64,000 nt of DNA from contig NZ_CP121668.1 in NCBI RefSeq assembly GCF_029714425.1, positions 3,183,501 through 3,247,500 on the forward strand, written 5' to 3'. The notes below the pieces were generated by a model. The model searched no databases. It was not told the origin of the DNA and saw only the letters and a list, made by a program, of their open reading frames with translations. Position numbers and translations under genes: made by a program. Positions 8,216-16,838 of the stretch are shown piece after piece. Within the stretch, counting starts at the first letter, position 1. Each line of letters opens with the position of its first letter. Source of the DNA: Bradyrhizobium sp. CB2312 (GTDB lineage Bacteria > Pseudomonadota > Alphaproteobacteria > Rhizobiales > Xanthobacteraceae).

Positions 8216-8785
8216 TCAGGCGGCGGCGCGGTACTCTTCTTCCGCTTCGAGGTTGATCACCGAGGTGGCAAGCTCGGTCAGCGTGTGATCGGTCGCCTCT
8301 TCCTCGTCCAGCGTCTCCTGGAGCAGCCTCGCCGCGTCCGGCATGCCGAGCTCCTCGGCCCAGGTGCGCAGTGTGCCGTAACGGGAGATCTCGTAGTGCT
8401 CGACGGCCTGAGCCGCGGCGAGCAGGCCGGCGTCGAGGGCAGGGGCGTTCTTGAACTCCTTCATGATCTCGGCGCCCTCGTCGGTGATGCCGTTGATCGC
8501 CTCGCACGGCTTGCCGCGGGCGGGCTTACCCAGCATCTTGAAGACCTGGTCGAGACGTTTGACCTGACCCTGGGTCTCGCGCAGATGCTTGTTGAAGGCC
8601 GCCGCAAGGTCCTTCGAATGCGCGGCCTTGGCCATCTTCGGCAATGTCTTGATGATCTTGTTCTCGGCGAAATAGATGTCCTTCAGCGTCTCCAGGAACA
8701 GGTCGCTCAGCATCTTGGGCGCCTGACGCGGGCGGCGCGATGCGGTCTTCTGCTTGGTTGCACGTTTCTTTGCTCGTTTAGCCAT
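8216..8785 (-). CDS. YciE/YciF-type ferritin-like protein (DUF892)
   Basis: A 189-aa four-helix-bundle protein. After a very basic N-terminal 24 residues (MAKRAKKRATKQKTASRRPRQ) comes the DUF892 core with LFLETLKDIYFAENKI and a second carboxylate/histidine pair in AVEHYEISRYGTLRTWAEELG, the diiron-type ligands of the family. Members are induced by osmotic and general stress; the enzymatic activity is not settled. It lies upstream of hsp20 and lon on the same strand, which supports a stress role. The basic N-terminal extension might bind DNA or RNA, as in Dps-like proteins; that is inference. Confidence 0.88.
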   Translation of the reverse strand: MAKRAKKRATKQKTASRRPRQAPKMLSDLFLETLKDIYFAENKIIKTLPKMAKAAHSKDLAAAFNKHLRETQGQVKRLDQVFKMLGKPARGKPCEAINGITDEGAEIMKEFKNAPALDAGLLAAAQAVEHYEISRYGTLRTWAEELGMPDAARLLQETLDEEEATDHTLTELATSVINLEAEEEYRAAA

Positions 8786-8926
8786 AGATCCTCCTCATGA
8801 GGCGACACGGGAAGGCATGCCCTTCCTCAATCCTCACGCGATCAAGAGTCGTGATGAGCAAATGTTCCTCGCGAAGGCCTTCGCGAGCCGCTATGGCTTG
8901 CGCCTCGCCCATCCGGGACCCCTTCC

Positions 8927-9553
8927 ATGATCGACTTCGCCCTGTCCGCCTTCGTGACGCTGTTGCTGGTGGTCGATCCCGTTGGCCTCGCGCCGGCCTT
9001 CCTGGCTGCGACAGGGGGCATGCCCGACAAGGTCAAGCGCACGGCTGCGCTGCGCGCGCCGCTGATCGCGGCCTCGATACTCGTCGTGATCGCGCTGGCC
9101 GGAAACTGGCTGCTGCGCCAGCTCGGGATCGGCATCCCCGCCTTCCAGATCGCCGGCGGACTGCTGCTGTTCGGCGTGTCCTACCAGATGATCTTCGGCG
9201 ACCGGCCGCATCGCGAGGCCCGAGAGGCCGACAAGGCAACATCGGAACACGCGTCCGATGTCGCGGTGTTCCCGCTGGCCATCCCGATGATGGCCGGCCC
9301 CGGCGCGATCGCGACCACGCTGCTGCTTTCAGGCGATGCCGGCTACGGGGGCAAGCTCGCCATCATCATTACGATCGTTCTGGCGGTGTGCCTGCTCTGC
9401 ATGCTGTGCTTTGTCTCGGCTCACCTGATCGCCCGCACGCTGGGGCGTATCGGAAATGCCGTGCTCTCGCGCGTGCTCGGCATGCTGCTCGCGGCCTATT
9501 CGGTGCAGTTCGTGATCAACGGCATTGCGGCCGTTAAAGTGAGCTTTTCCTGA
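8927..9553 (+). CDS. MarC family integral membrane protein
   Basis: A 208-aa inner-membrane protein with six predicted hydrophobic segments. The start LSAFVTLLLVVDPVGLAPAFLA and the motif PLAIPMMAGPGAIATTLLL are signatures of the MarC family. Despite the name, MarC is not shown to confer multidrug resistance, and its function remains unknown. The gene stands alone between the DUF892 gene (divergent) and the aldolase gene. Confidence 0.9.
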   Translation: MIDFALSAFVTLLLVVDPVGLAPAFLAATGGMPDKVKRTAALRAPLIAASILVVIALAGNWLLRQLGIGIPAFQIAGGLLLFGVSYQMIFGDRPHREAREADKATSEHASDVAVFPLAIPMMAGPGAIATTLLLSGDAGYGGKLAIIITIVLAVCLLCMLCFVSAHLIARTLGRIGNAVLSRVLGMLLAAYSVQFVINGIAAVKVSFS

Positions 9554-9734
9554 GCCTGCGACAATCTGCTAATATGCTGATTTTACAATTGGTTTCTCGA
9601 TGTAACGGTACAGCCGGCAGGACCGTGCCTAATCCGGTCCGCTTTCTCTTGCACTGCCATATTGCTTTGACGTACTTCGGGTCTAACAAGCGCCCATCGC
9701 CAAGAAATCGAGAAGAAATCGAGAAGAAACTGAG

Positions 9735-10388
9735 ATGTCGATGACAGCGGACGAGCTCGCCAAGAGACAGGCCATCATCGACGCCTGCCGCCGCATGAAT
9801 GCGCTCGGCATCAACCAGGGCACATCGGGCAATATCAGCGTCCGGCATGCGGACGGGCTCCTGGTTACGCCGACCAGCGTGCCCTATGAGGCCATGACGC
9901 CCGACCAGATCGTGTTCATGAGGATGGACGGCGCGCATGCGCCCGATCAGAAGCCATCCAGCGAGTGGCGCTTCCACCGCGACATCTTGAAGTCGCGCGA
10001 GGAGGTCAACGCCGTCGTCCACGCCCATCCGACCTATTGCACCATCCTGGCGATCATGGGCATGGCGATCCCGCCCGTGCACTACATGATTGCGGCCGCC
10101 GGCGGCGACAGCATCCGCTGCGCGCCCTATGCCACGTTCGGAACGGCGGAGCTGTCCGAACATGCGGTGCGGGCGCTCGCGGGCCGGCTCGCCTGCCTGC
10201 TCGACCATCACGGCATGATCGCGATCGGCAAGACGCTGGACAAGGCGATGTGGCTCGCCGTCGAGGTCGAGACTCTGGCGCGGCAGTATCACGGCTGTCT
10301 CCAGATCGGACAACCACCGCTGCTGTCGAGCGAGGAGATCGAGCGGGTTCGCCAGCGCATGGCCGGCTACGGCCTGTCGGAAGGGTAG
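9735..10388 (+). CDS. Class II aldolase/adducin family protein (fuculose-phosphate aldolase-like)
   Basis: A 217-aa protein with the zinc-aldolase features of the FucA/AraD/MtnB superfamily: GNISVR for phosphate binding, the catalytic Glu in SSEWRFHRDI, and zinc-binding histidines in HAHPTYC and in DHHGMIAIG. The family cleaves sugar phosphates (L-fuculose-1-P, L-ribulose-5-P epimerisation, methylthioribulose-1-P dehydration). Which substrate applies here cannot be read from the sequence. The ClC channel gene follows closely; a functional link is not evident. Confidence 0.88.
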   Translation: MSMTADELAKRQAIIDACRRMNALGINQGTSGNISVRHADGLLVTPTSVPYEAMTPDQIVFMRMDGAHAPDQKPSSEWRFHRDILKSREEVNAVVHAHPTYCTILAIMGMAIPPVHYMIAAAGGDSIRCAPYATFGTAELSEHAVRALAGRLACLLDHHGMIAIGKTLDKAMWLAVEVETLARQYHGCLQIGQPPLLSSEEIERVRQRMAGYGLSEG

Positions 10389-10451
10389 GGCGGACAGACA
10401 GTGTTCGTGCGGCTCAGACATATCGTCGATCGCAAGGGGACGAACCGCACC

Positions 10452-12188
10452 ATGGTTCGGCTCCGGGCGCTCTTGCGCAGCAACGAGTTCTACCTGATCC
10501 CGCTGGCGCTGGTGATCGGCACGCTGGCCGGCGCCATCGTGACGCTGATGGCGGAGATCGCGCAGATCGCGCATGTCGTGATCTATGGCATTCCCGTCGA
10601 CGTCCGCCTGTCCGCCAATGCGCGGGTCAGTCCCTGGGCGGCGCTGCTCGCGCCGGCGCTCGGCGGATTGGCGCTCGGCATCATGGAATGGTCGCGCCGG
10701 CGCATGAAGATCTCGAACGCGGTCGACCCGATCGAAGCCAATGCCCTTCGCGGCGGCAATCTCTCGATGCGCGACAGCGTGGTGGTGTCGAGCCAGACGC
10801 TGATCTCCAACGGCTGCGGCGCCTCGGTCGGCCTCGAGGCCGGCTATACCCAGATCGGCTCGGGCATCGCCTCGCTGCTCGGCAAGTTCTTCAACCTGCG
10901 CCGCAACGATCTGCGCCTGATGGTCGGTTGCGGCGCCGCCGCGGCGATCGCAGCGGCATTCGGCGCGCCGATCACCGGCGCCTTCTACGCCTGCGAGCTG
11001 ATCGTCGGCGTCTATTCGGTCGGCAGCGCCGCGCCGATCCTGGCGGCCTCGCTCGCCGGCGCGCTGACCGCGCAATGGCTCGGCGGCGCGCCGTACTCCA
11101 TCGAAATCCCCAAGGTCAGCTCGGTCGGCATCGAGCAGTATCTGGCATTGATCGGGCTCGCCCTCGTCACCAGCGGCGTCGGCATCGCCGTGATGCGCTC
11201 CTCCTCGACGTTCGAGCGCCTGTTCAAATGGCTGCCGGTCTGGCTGCGCCCGGTGATCGGCGGCCTGATCGTCGGCTGCTTTGCGATCCTCACGCCGCAG
11301 GTGCTGGCGGCCGGCCACGGCGCCATGGTGCTCGATCTGTTTCACGACATGACCATCGGCCTGATCGCGCTGATCATCGGCGTGAAGGTGACGGCCTGCC
11401 TGATCTCGCTCGCGTCGGGCTTCCGCGGCGGCCTGTTCTTCGCCTCCCTGTTCGTCGGCAGCCTGATCGGAAAATTCTTCGCCGCGTTGCTGCTGCTGGT
11501 CAGTCCGAACTTCGTGATCGATCCGCTGGTCGCGATGCTGACGGGCATGGCGACGCTCGGGGTCGCCATCGTCGGCGGCCCCCTCACCATGTCGTTCCTC
11601 GTGCTCGAGATGACCCGCAATGTCGACGTCACCGCCGTGGTGTTGGCGGGCTGCATCGTCACCTCGATCTGCGTCCGCTTCATGTTTGGACATTCCTTCT
11701 CGACCTGGCGCCTGCATCTGCGCGGCGAGACCATCCGCAGTGCCAACGACGTCGGCTGGCTGCGCAACCTTACTGTAGAGCGGCTGATGCGCTCCGATGT
11801 CGGCAAGGTGCCGTCGACCACGACGATCGCAGCCGTCCGCCGCGAATTCGCGCTCGGCTCGCGGCCGGGTATCGTCATCGTCAACAATGCTGACGAATAT
11901 GTCGGCCTCGTGCTGTTGCCTGACCTGTTCTCCAGCGACCTCGACACTATCGCCGACGACATCCAGGTGATCGAGCTCGCTCGCCTGATCGACATCGTGC
12001 TGATCCCGGAAATGAACGTGAAGTCGGCGATGGCGGTGTTCGACGAGGCGGAAGCCGAGATGCTGGCGGTGGTCGATTCCACCGATAGCCGTAAGGTGGT
12101 TGGTTTCCTCACCGAGACCTTCACCCGCCGCCGCTATGTCGAGGAGATCGACAAGGCTACGCGCGGCGTGCTGGGGGCGCTGTCGTAA
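10452..12188 (+). CDS. ClC-family chloride channel/transporter with C-terminal CBS-like region
   Basis: About 578 aa from ATG 10452 (preceded by AAGGGGACG); a GTG at 10401 could extend it by 17 residues. Ten or more hydrophobic segments fill residues 20-420, with a C-terminal cytoplasmic region of about 160 residues resembling a CBS pair. The canonical GREGP loop reads GLEAGYTQIG: the gating glutamate is kept but the Arg and Pro are lost. The filter segment GxFxP reads RGGLFFASLF. It is thus a divergent ClC whose selectivity (Cl-, F- or another anion) and channel versus H+ antiport mode are uncertain. Confidence 0.88.
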   Translation: MVRLRALLRSNEFYLIPLALVIGTLAGAIVTLMAEIAQIAHVVIYGIPVDVRLSANARVSPWAALLAPALGGLALGIMEWSRRRMKISNAVDPIEANALRGGNLSMRDSVVVSSQTLISNGCGASVGLEAGYTQIGSGIASLLGKFFNLRRNDLRLMVGCGAAAAIAAAFGAPITGAFYACELIVGVYSVGSAAPILAASLAGALTAQWLGGAPYSIEIPKVSSVGIEQYLALIGLALVTSGVGIAVMRSSSTFERLFKWLPVWLRPVIGGLIVGCFAILTPQVLAAGHGAMVLDLFHDMTIGLIALIIGVKVTACLISLASGFRGGLFFASLFVGSLIGKFFAALLLLVSPNFVIDPLVAMLTGMATLGVAIVGGPLTMSFLVLEMTRNVDVTAVVLAGCIVTSICVRFMFGHSFSTWRLHLRGETIRSANDVGWLRNLTVERLMRSDVGKVPSTTTIAAVRREFALGSRPGIVIVNNADEYVGLVLLPDLFSSDLDTIADDIQVIELARLIDIVLIPEMNVKSAMAVFDEAEAEMLAVVDSTDSRKVVGFLTETFTRRRYVEEIDKATRGVLGALS

Positions 12189-12361
12189 GGGTCTGCGGCC
12201 TCTGGGTCGAGAGAGGTATTGGAGGAGGGCCATGGCACCCGCAGTCGCCTCTGAATTTCCTTGAAGACGTCTTGCTTTGGACAAACCGCGTCAGCGATGA
12301 TCGGGGCAAGCAAATGCGACGGACGCCTTCGGGCGACATTGGGCTGGGAAGGGGAGCGCCA

Positions 12362-13222
12362 ATGAACTCCGTAACGACACCGATCGAGCCGCCTTATGAG
12401 CTGTCCGCGCGCATGGACGCACAGCTCACGCATACCTTCGCGAAAATCAAGAGCGTGGATGACGAGATCGCGCGCGCCAACGAGCAGCTTGCCCGGCTGG
12501 AGCGCGATGCCGTGCGCACTCGCCCGCGGCGTGGCAGGCCAGCGCTGCGCGGCCTCGCCGGTCTCGGGCTGGCTGCAGGGATCGGCATCGCAGCCTTCGT
12601 CTCGCAATCATCCCACGGTGATACGGTCAGGCAGATGATCGCAGGTTGGGCGCCGTTGCACGCTGCGACGTCGTCGCAGTTGCAAGCAGGGCCGGTGCGC
12701 GAAGCCGAGACGAGCCCGATTGCTCAATTGGCCGAGGCATCGCCGCAACCGGCATCTGCCGCCGAAACCATACCGGAGGTCGTCGCGCCAACCGGCAGCA
12801 CGCTCCCGCCGGAGTTGACCGAATTGCTGCAGAAGCTCGCGAGCGATCTCGCAAACGTGCAGCAAGGCATCGATCAGCTCAATGCGAGCCAAGCGCAACT
12901 GAAAGCAAATCAGGAGCAAATGTCGCTCGACAATCTCAAGCTTGCTGATGAGTTGAAAGCAGGCCAGGAACAAATGGCGCGGCTCGTCGCCAAGATCCCT
13001 GAAGACAGGGCATCTGAAAGCAAGGCGTCGGATAACAAGAGGCCCGAGATCGCCGGGAAAACGACCGACCGGTCGAACGCGGGGCAGAAGACGAGCGCAG
13101 CACCAGTGCCTGCGCCACGTCCGGCTGCGGCTCATACGCCCAAGCCGGCGCCGGCAACGTCGTCGCCGCATGCCGCGGTGCGACGGGCGCCCCCGGTCCA
13201 GCTGCAATCGGCGCGACAATAG
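12362..13222 (+). CDS. Hypothetical membrane-anchored coiled-coil protein
   Basis: A 286-aa protein; ATG 12362 has the ribosome binding site GGAAGGGGAGC. Residues 15-55 are helical and charged, a single membrane segment lies around 62-80 (LAGLGLAAGIGIAAFV), and the periplasmic part contains a Gln/Asn/Leu-rich coiled coil (about 150-215, with near-repeats QLKANQEQM and ELKAGQEQM) and a Pro/Ala-rich tail. The type is common in Bradyrhizobium, but no function is known. The coiled coil suggests oligomerisation or an envelope scaffold. Confidence 0.7.
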   Translation: MNSVTTPIEPPYELSARMDAQLTHTFAKIKSVDDEIARANEQLARLERDAVRTRPRRGRPALRGLAGLGLAAGIGIAAFVSQSSHGDTVRQMIAGWAPLHAATSSQLQAGPVREAETSPIAQLAEASPQPASAAETIPEVVAPTGSTLPPELTELLQKLASDLANVQQGIDQLNASQAQLKANQEQMSLDNLKLADELKAGQEQMARLVAKIPEDRASESKASDNKRPEIAGKTTDRSNAGQKTSAAPVPAPRPAAAHTPKPAPATSSPHAAVRRAPPVQLQSARQ

Positions 13223-13474
13223 TCGCGATCGATACGGGCCCGTAGTCGCGGCCACATTCACGGCAACGATCGCCCCACATCGATGGTGCCGACGCCGCCG
13301 AGAACTCCGCCGGCATCGCGCCGAGTAAGACGACGGTCATGCCGCTTTCGAATTCGCCGAGCCGCACCAGCGCGACGCGGACCACGCCGATGATCGTATG
13401 GCGCCCATCGATCCAAGGTGTCGAGTCATCATGGAAGCGGGACGGCGTGCTTCATGCGCGCCGCCCGCGTCCGG

Positions 13475-13732
13475 CTATCGGCCTGGTTGAGATGGCGCTG
13501 CCACGAGGCAGGCTACGATCCGGCGGACCAGTGGCAGCACCATCAGCAACGTAGGAAAGGCGACCAGCCATGATAGCGCCCAGGCGCCCGGCCAGGTCGC
13601 CAGGAACGCCGGCGTTGCGCCGAGGCTCCGCAGCGTCGAAATGACTGACACCACGGCCGTCATGAGGACGGACAGCACGAATGGCATCACGATCGGCGCA
13701 TAGCGCGCCGGTAGTTTGCGAACCGCAATCAT
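13475..13732 (-). CDS. DUF2798 family small membrane protein
   Basis: An 85-aa protein with two hydrophobic segments. The pattern RKLPARYAPIVMPFVLSVLMTAVVS, then a turn and WALSWLVAFPTLLMVLPLVRRIV, matches DUF2798, a family of two-helix inner-membrane proteins of unknown function. It stands alone. Confidence 0.8.
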   Translation of the reverse strand: MIAVRKLPARYAPIVMPFVLSVLMTAVVSVISTLRSLGATPAFLATWPGAWALSWLVAFPTLLMVLPLVRRIVACLVAAPSQPGR

Positions 13733-14019
13733 CTGATTTCTCTTGGGGAAAAAGACGCGTCAGTCACGTTGAACCCATTAAAATGGCATCGATCCCGACG
13801 GCGTCGGTTGATGCGTTGGTTCACGTAAACGCTTACGGCGACCGCAAAACGGCGCGGCTGTTCATTATCCGCTCAGGTTGAGTGGTGCAAGCTGGATCAG
13901 GTGGTTCGGTTTACAATCGGTCAAAGCGTGGCAGATTGCCGCGATCCTGAAACCATTTCAGTGGTTTGCGGGTTAGGTCACGTTTGAATTTTTTTTGGCG
14001 AGAACAGAGGACGCTCAAG

Positions 14020-14412
14020 ATGAGCAATCGACCCGTCAGTTCCAGGTTTGGGCGCACCGCTGCGCTGGCCGCGTTCGCAAGCCTCGCCCTGGCTGTGGCT
14101 TCGGTATCGCCGTCGGTTGCGGCGTCCCCTGTCGCGGCCAAGACCTTGCGCACCACCGCCGCGGCAGGTCCGGCCTCGTCCAATGCCACCGATTTCAGTG
14201 CAGCCCGACGCCATCGTTATTATCGACGCGGGCCGAGCGCCGCAGGTCTCGCCTTCATGGGCGTGGCGGCAGGTCTGATCGGAGGCGCGATCGCCGAGAG
14301 CCGGCGCCAGGAGTACTACGACAACTATTACTATGGCCCGCGTCCTTACTACGGCGGCCCGGGCTATTATGGCGGCGGTCCTTATTACGGCCCGCGCTAC
14401 TATCCCTATTAG
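14020..14412 (+). CDS. Secreted Gly/Tyr-rich protein
   Basis: A 130-aa protein. A signal peptide spans residues 1-35 (SVSPSVAAS near the cleavage site). A second hydrophobic glycine-rich segment (AAGLAFMGVAAGLIGGAIAE) around 75-95 may insert in a membrane. The C-terminal 35 residues are almost entirely Tyr, Gly and Pro (YYGPRPYYGGPGYYGGG). Similar Tyr/Gly tails occur in many rhizobial envelope proteins of unknown role. ATG 14020 follows ACAGAGGACGC; an intrinsic terminator follows. Confidence 0.8.
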   Translation: MSNRPVSSRFGRTAALAAFASLALAVASVSPSVAASPVAAKTLRTTAAAGPASSNATDFSAARRHRYYRRGPSAAGLAFMGVAAGLIGGAIAESRRQEYYDNYYYGPRPYYGGPGYYGGGPYYGPRYYPY

Positions 14413-14426
14413 GTGACCGGTTTCGC

Positions 14427-14459
14427 AAAAAGGGCCGGTGCCTTGCACCGCCCTTTTTT
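14427..14459 (+). terminator. Intrinsic terminator of the Gly/Tyr-rich protein gene
   Basis: AAAAAGGGC(C)GGTG pairs with CACCGCCCTTTTT across CCTTG, followed by further Ts, 14 bases after the stop codon. The stem carries a single bulged C. Confidence 0.85.
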
Positions 14460-14672
14460 GTTGCTTCCGGCATCCCGGGATGCCGCGGTTGATGATGCTG
14501 TGTCGCTCGTCCGTCAAGCGGCGCAGCCAAAAATATTTAGATTTGCCGAAATTCGGATTTGTCGTATATGTTGCCCATCCCGGCTCATCCTTGAGGGGCG
14601 ATCATGCGGTCGTCAGGGATGACGGATCCGGCGCCGACGATGTTCGAGCTGGCGCTCTACACTTCCGGCAAA

Positions 14673-14891
14673 TCACCGTCCCGCTGGTGCCGACATCGCG
14701 CCGTTGGCGTAGCGCGACCAGTCGGGTTCGGTCGGCTGCGAGGGCCACATCGCCGCGTTGGAGTTACGCACCGACTGGGTGATGGGGGCGGGATGCGCCT
14801 TGCGGACGTGGTGGCGGTCACTTGCCGCTGCGGTCTGGATGGTGGCCGCGGCAATCAAGGTGGCGCCGAAAATGGCGAAAGATTTTTGCAT
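14673..14891 (-). CDS. Small secreted hypothetical protein (72 aa)
   Basis: ATG at 14891 is preceded on the minus strand by CGGGAGAAA. The product MQKSFAIFGATLIAAATIQTAAAS is a clear signal peptide, followed by a His-rich segment (DRHHVRKAHPAP) and a conserved-looking tail WPSQPTEPDWSRYANG. This resembles a family of short exported proteins abundant in Bradyrhizobium, without known function. Confidence 0.65.
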   Translation of the reverse strand: MQKSFAIFGATLIAAATIQTAAASDRHHVRKAHPAPITQSVRNSNAAMWPSQPTEPDWSRYANGAMSAPAGR

Positions 14892-15114
14892 GTCGTTTCT
14901 CCCGTGACGACGCTCCGGCAGTGGTGTCTTGTGTGTTCGTCGTCGCCGCTGACATGGCGATGCGCCTTTCCGAATATCAGCGGCGCCGCCTTCACGTTGG
15001 AGCGAGCAAATTTTTTGGTCCCGGCTAAATATTCGGCAATCGCGCCCGTGACGCGGTGGACTTGCCCGCCGCAATCCGGTTCAATGGGTCGAATTCGGTT
15101 TCCAGGCGACAACG

Positions 15115-15393
15115 ATGTCGAGATATCTGCTGGTCCTGTTGTTGATGGCCTCGCCGGCGGCCGCGCAGGTCAAATTGACCCCGACGGCCACGGCTGCGCA
15201 TCCGGACCCCTGCGCTCCGATCGGGCGCACCGCGGACCGCAAGCTGGTCTACTCCATGAAATGCGAGAACCTTCCGGCACCGCCCGCGCCACCGCCGCAG
15301 GCGGAACTGAAGGAGGCGCCGCCGCCTGTCACTGAGGCGGAGCCGGAGGCGCGGCGGAGCGGCATTTTCGGCTGGTCCTACGACCGCCGGTGA
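15115..15393 (+). CDS. Small secreted proline-rich protein (92 aa)
   Basis: Begins MSRYLLVLLLMASPAAAQ, a signal peptide with cleavage after AAAQ or AAA. The mature part has two cysteines (DPCAPIG and MKCENLP), then a Pro/Glu/Ala stretch and the end GIFGWSYDRR. The ribosome binding site is weak (CAGGCGAC). No known family is recognised. It sits before the purine island but is not obviously part of it. Confidence 0.6.
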   Translation: MSRYLLVLLLMASPAAAQVKLTPTATAAHPDPCAPIGRTADRKLVYSMKCENLPAPPAPPPQAELKEAPPPVTEAEPEARRSGIFGWSYDRR

Positions 15394-15481
15394 CGGCGCC
15401 CGCCACTTGCGCGAAGGCCCATGGAATGCTCTTTGCTTGGAAGTTCCCGTGGGGCCATCGCCCCCGACCCAGAGAGATGAG

Positions 15482-15895
15482 ATGAGCAAACTCGTTATCC
15501 GCGCCGGCGACTTCACCTTCGATGCCCGCTTCGAGGAGCAATTGGCGCCCAAGACCGTCGCCGCATTCCGCAAGGCGCTGCCGTTCGAAAGCCACATCAT
15601 CCATGTGCGCTGGAGCGGCGAGGGCGTGTGGATGCCGCTCGGCGATCTCGATTTCGGTGTCGGCTACGAGAACCACACCAGCTATCCGGCGCCTGGCCAG
15701 ATCATCCTCTATCCCGGCGGCATCAGCGAGACCGAGATCCTGCTCGCCTATGGCGGCGTGCATTTCGCCAGCAAGATGGGCCAGCTCGCCGGCAACCATT
15801 TCATCACGCTGATCTCGGGCCTCGAGAATCTCGCGACCCTCGGCAAGAGCGTGCTGTGGAAGGGCGCGCTGCCGATCCGCTTCGAGGAAGTCTGA
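15482..15895 (+). CDS. DUF3830 family protein (cyclophilin-like fold) in the purine operon
   Basis: A 137-aa cytoplasmic protein; ATG 15482 follows AGAGAGATG. The composition and motifs (HIIHVRWSGEGVWMPLGD, then ENHTSYPAPGQIILYPGG) fit DUF3830, a small beta-barrel family related in fold to cyclophilin and often found beside amide and purine catabolism genes. The catalytic role is unknown. Its stop codon abuts the GTG start of puuE, so the two are translationally coupled, which makes an accessory role in allantoin metabolism likely. Confidence 0.75.
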   Translation: MSKLVIRAGDFTFDARFEEQLAPKTVAAFRKALPFESHIIHVRWSGEGVWMPLGDLDFGVGYENHTSYPAPGQIILYPGGISETEILLAYGGVHFASKMGQLAGNHFITLISGLENLATLGKSVLWKGALPIRFEEV

Positions 15896-16831
15896 GTGAC
15901 TGACGCCCGCTACCCGCGCGATCTCCGCGGTTACGGCCGCAACCCGCCGCACCCGCAATGGCCTGGCGATGCGCGGGTCGCGGTGCAGTTCGTCGTCAAT
16001 TTCGAGGAAGGCGGCGAGAACAACATTTTGCACGGCGACCGCGCATCGGAAGCGTTCCTGTCCGACGTGCTCGGCGCGCAGCCCTGGCCAGGCCAGCGCC
16101 ACGCCAACATCGAATCGATGTTCGAGTACGGCTCGCGCGCCGGCTTCTGGCGGCTGTGGCGGATGTTCAATGAGCGAAAGTGGCCGACCACCGTGTTCGG
16201 CGTCGCCACCGCGCTGAAGCGCAATCCCGAGATTGTTGCGGCGATGAAGGAGTCCGGCTGGGACATCGCCAGCCACAGCCTGAAATGGATCGAGCACAAG
16301 GACATGACCGAGGCGCAGGAGCGCGCCGAGATCGCCGAGTCCATTCGCGTCCACACCGAGGCGACCGGCTCGCGGCCGCTCGGCTGGTACACCGGCCGCT
16401 CCTCGATCAACACCAACCGCCTGCTGGTGGAGGAAGGTGGCTTCCTCTATCTCTGCGACTCCTATGCGGACGACCTGCCCTACTGGGTCAAGGGCGGAGG
16501 CGGCAAGCAGCTCATCATTCCCTATACGCTAGATGCCAACGACATGCGGTTCATCAACCCGCAAGGTTTTGCCGAAGGCGAGCAATTCTTCACCTATTTG
16601 AGGGACGCTTTCGACGTACTCTACGCCGAAGGCGGGATTGCACCAAAAATGATGTCGGTGGGGCTCCACTGCCGTCTCGCCGGCCGGCCCGGCCGCGCCG
16701 CGGGGCTGATCCGCTTCCTGGATTACATCGGCAAGCATGAGCGCGTCTGGGTGCCGACCCGGCTCCAGATCGCGCAGCACTGGCACGACAAGCACGCGCA
16801 TCTCGCGGCCGACGCGTTCGAGATCGGGTGA
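15896..16831 (+). CDS. puuE: Allantoinase PuuE (polysaccharide-deacetylase fold)
   Basis: A 311-aa enzyme hydrolysing allantoin to allantoate. Start is GTG 15896, immediately after the DUF3830 stop. The N-terminus YPRDLRGYGRNPPHPQWPGDARVA is characteristic of PuuE, a metal-independent allantoinase with the NodB-like barrel that differs from the amidohydrolase-type AllB. Further features are the FEEGGENNILHGD region and SHSLKWIEH. The next gene (UraD-UraH) makes its substrate, and the spacing is 7 bases, so they form one operon. Confidence 0.93.
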   Translation: MTDARYPRDLRGYGRNPPHPQWPGDARVAVQFVVNFEEGGENNILHGDRASEAFLSDVLGAQPWPGQRHANIESMFEYGSRAGFWRLWRMFNERKWPTTVFGVATALKRNPEIVAAMKESGWDIASHSLKWIEHKDMTEAQERAEIAESIRVHTEATGSRPLGWYTGRSSINTNRLLVEEGGFLYLCDSYADDLPYWVKGGGGKQLIIPYTLDANDMRFINPQGFAEGEQFFTYLRDAFDVLYAEGGIAPKMMSVGLHCRLAGRPGRAAGLIRFLDYIGKHERVWVPTRLQIAQHWHDKHAHLAADAFEIG

Positions 16832-16838
16832 GAGGACG

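Noticed and set aside
9534..12284. A very long open frame (over 900 codons) on the minus strand
   Set aside because: It runs antisense to the aldolase and ClC genes, is rich in Arg, Asp, His and Gln as GC-rich shadows are, and has no family match. The plus-strand genes have clear domains.
13223..13474. Minus-strand stretch reading TPWIDGRHTIIG... that recalls the end of a cyclophilin-type peptidyl-prolyl isomerase
   Set aside because: No start, no other isomerase motifs and an upstream stop; the likeness is too short to call a pseudogene.
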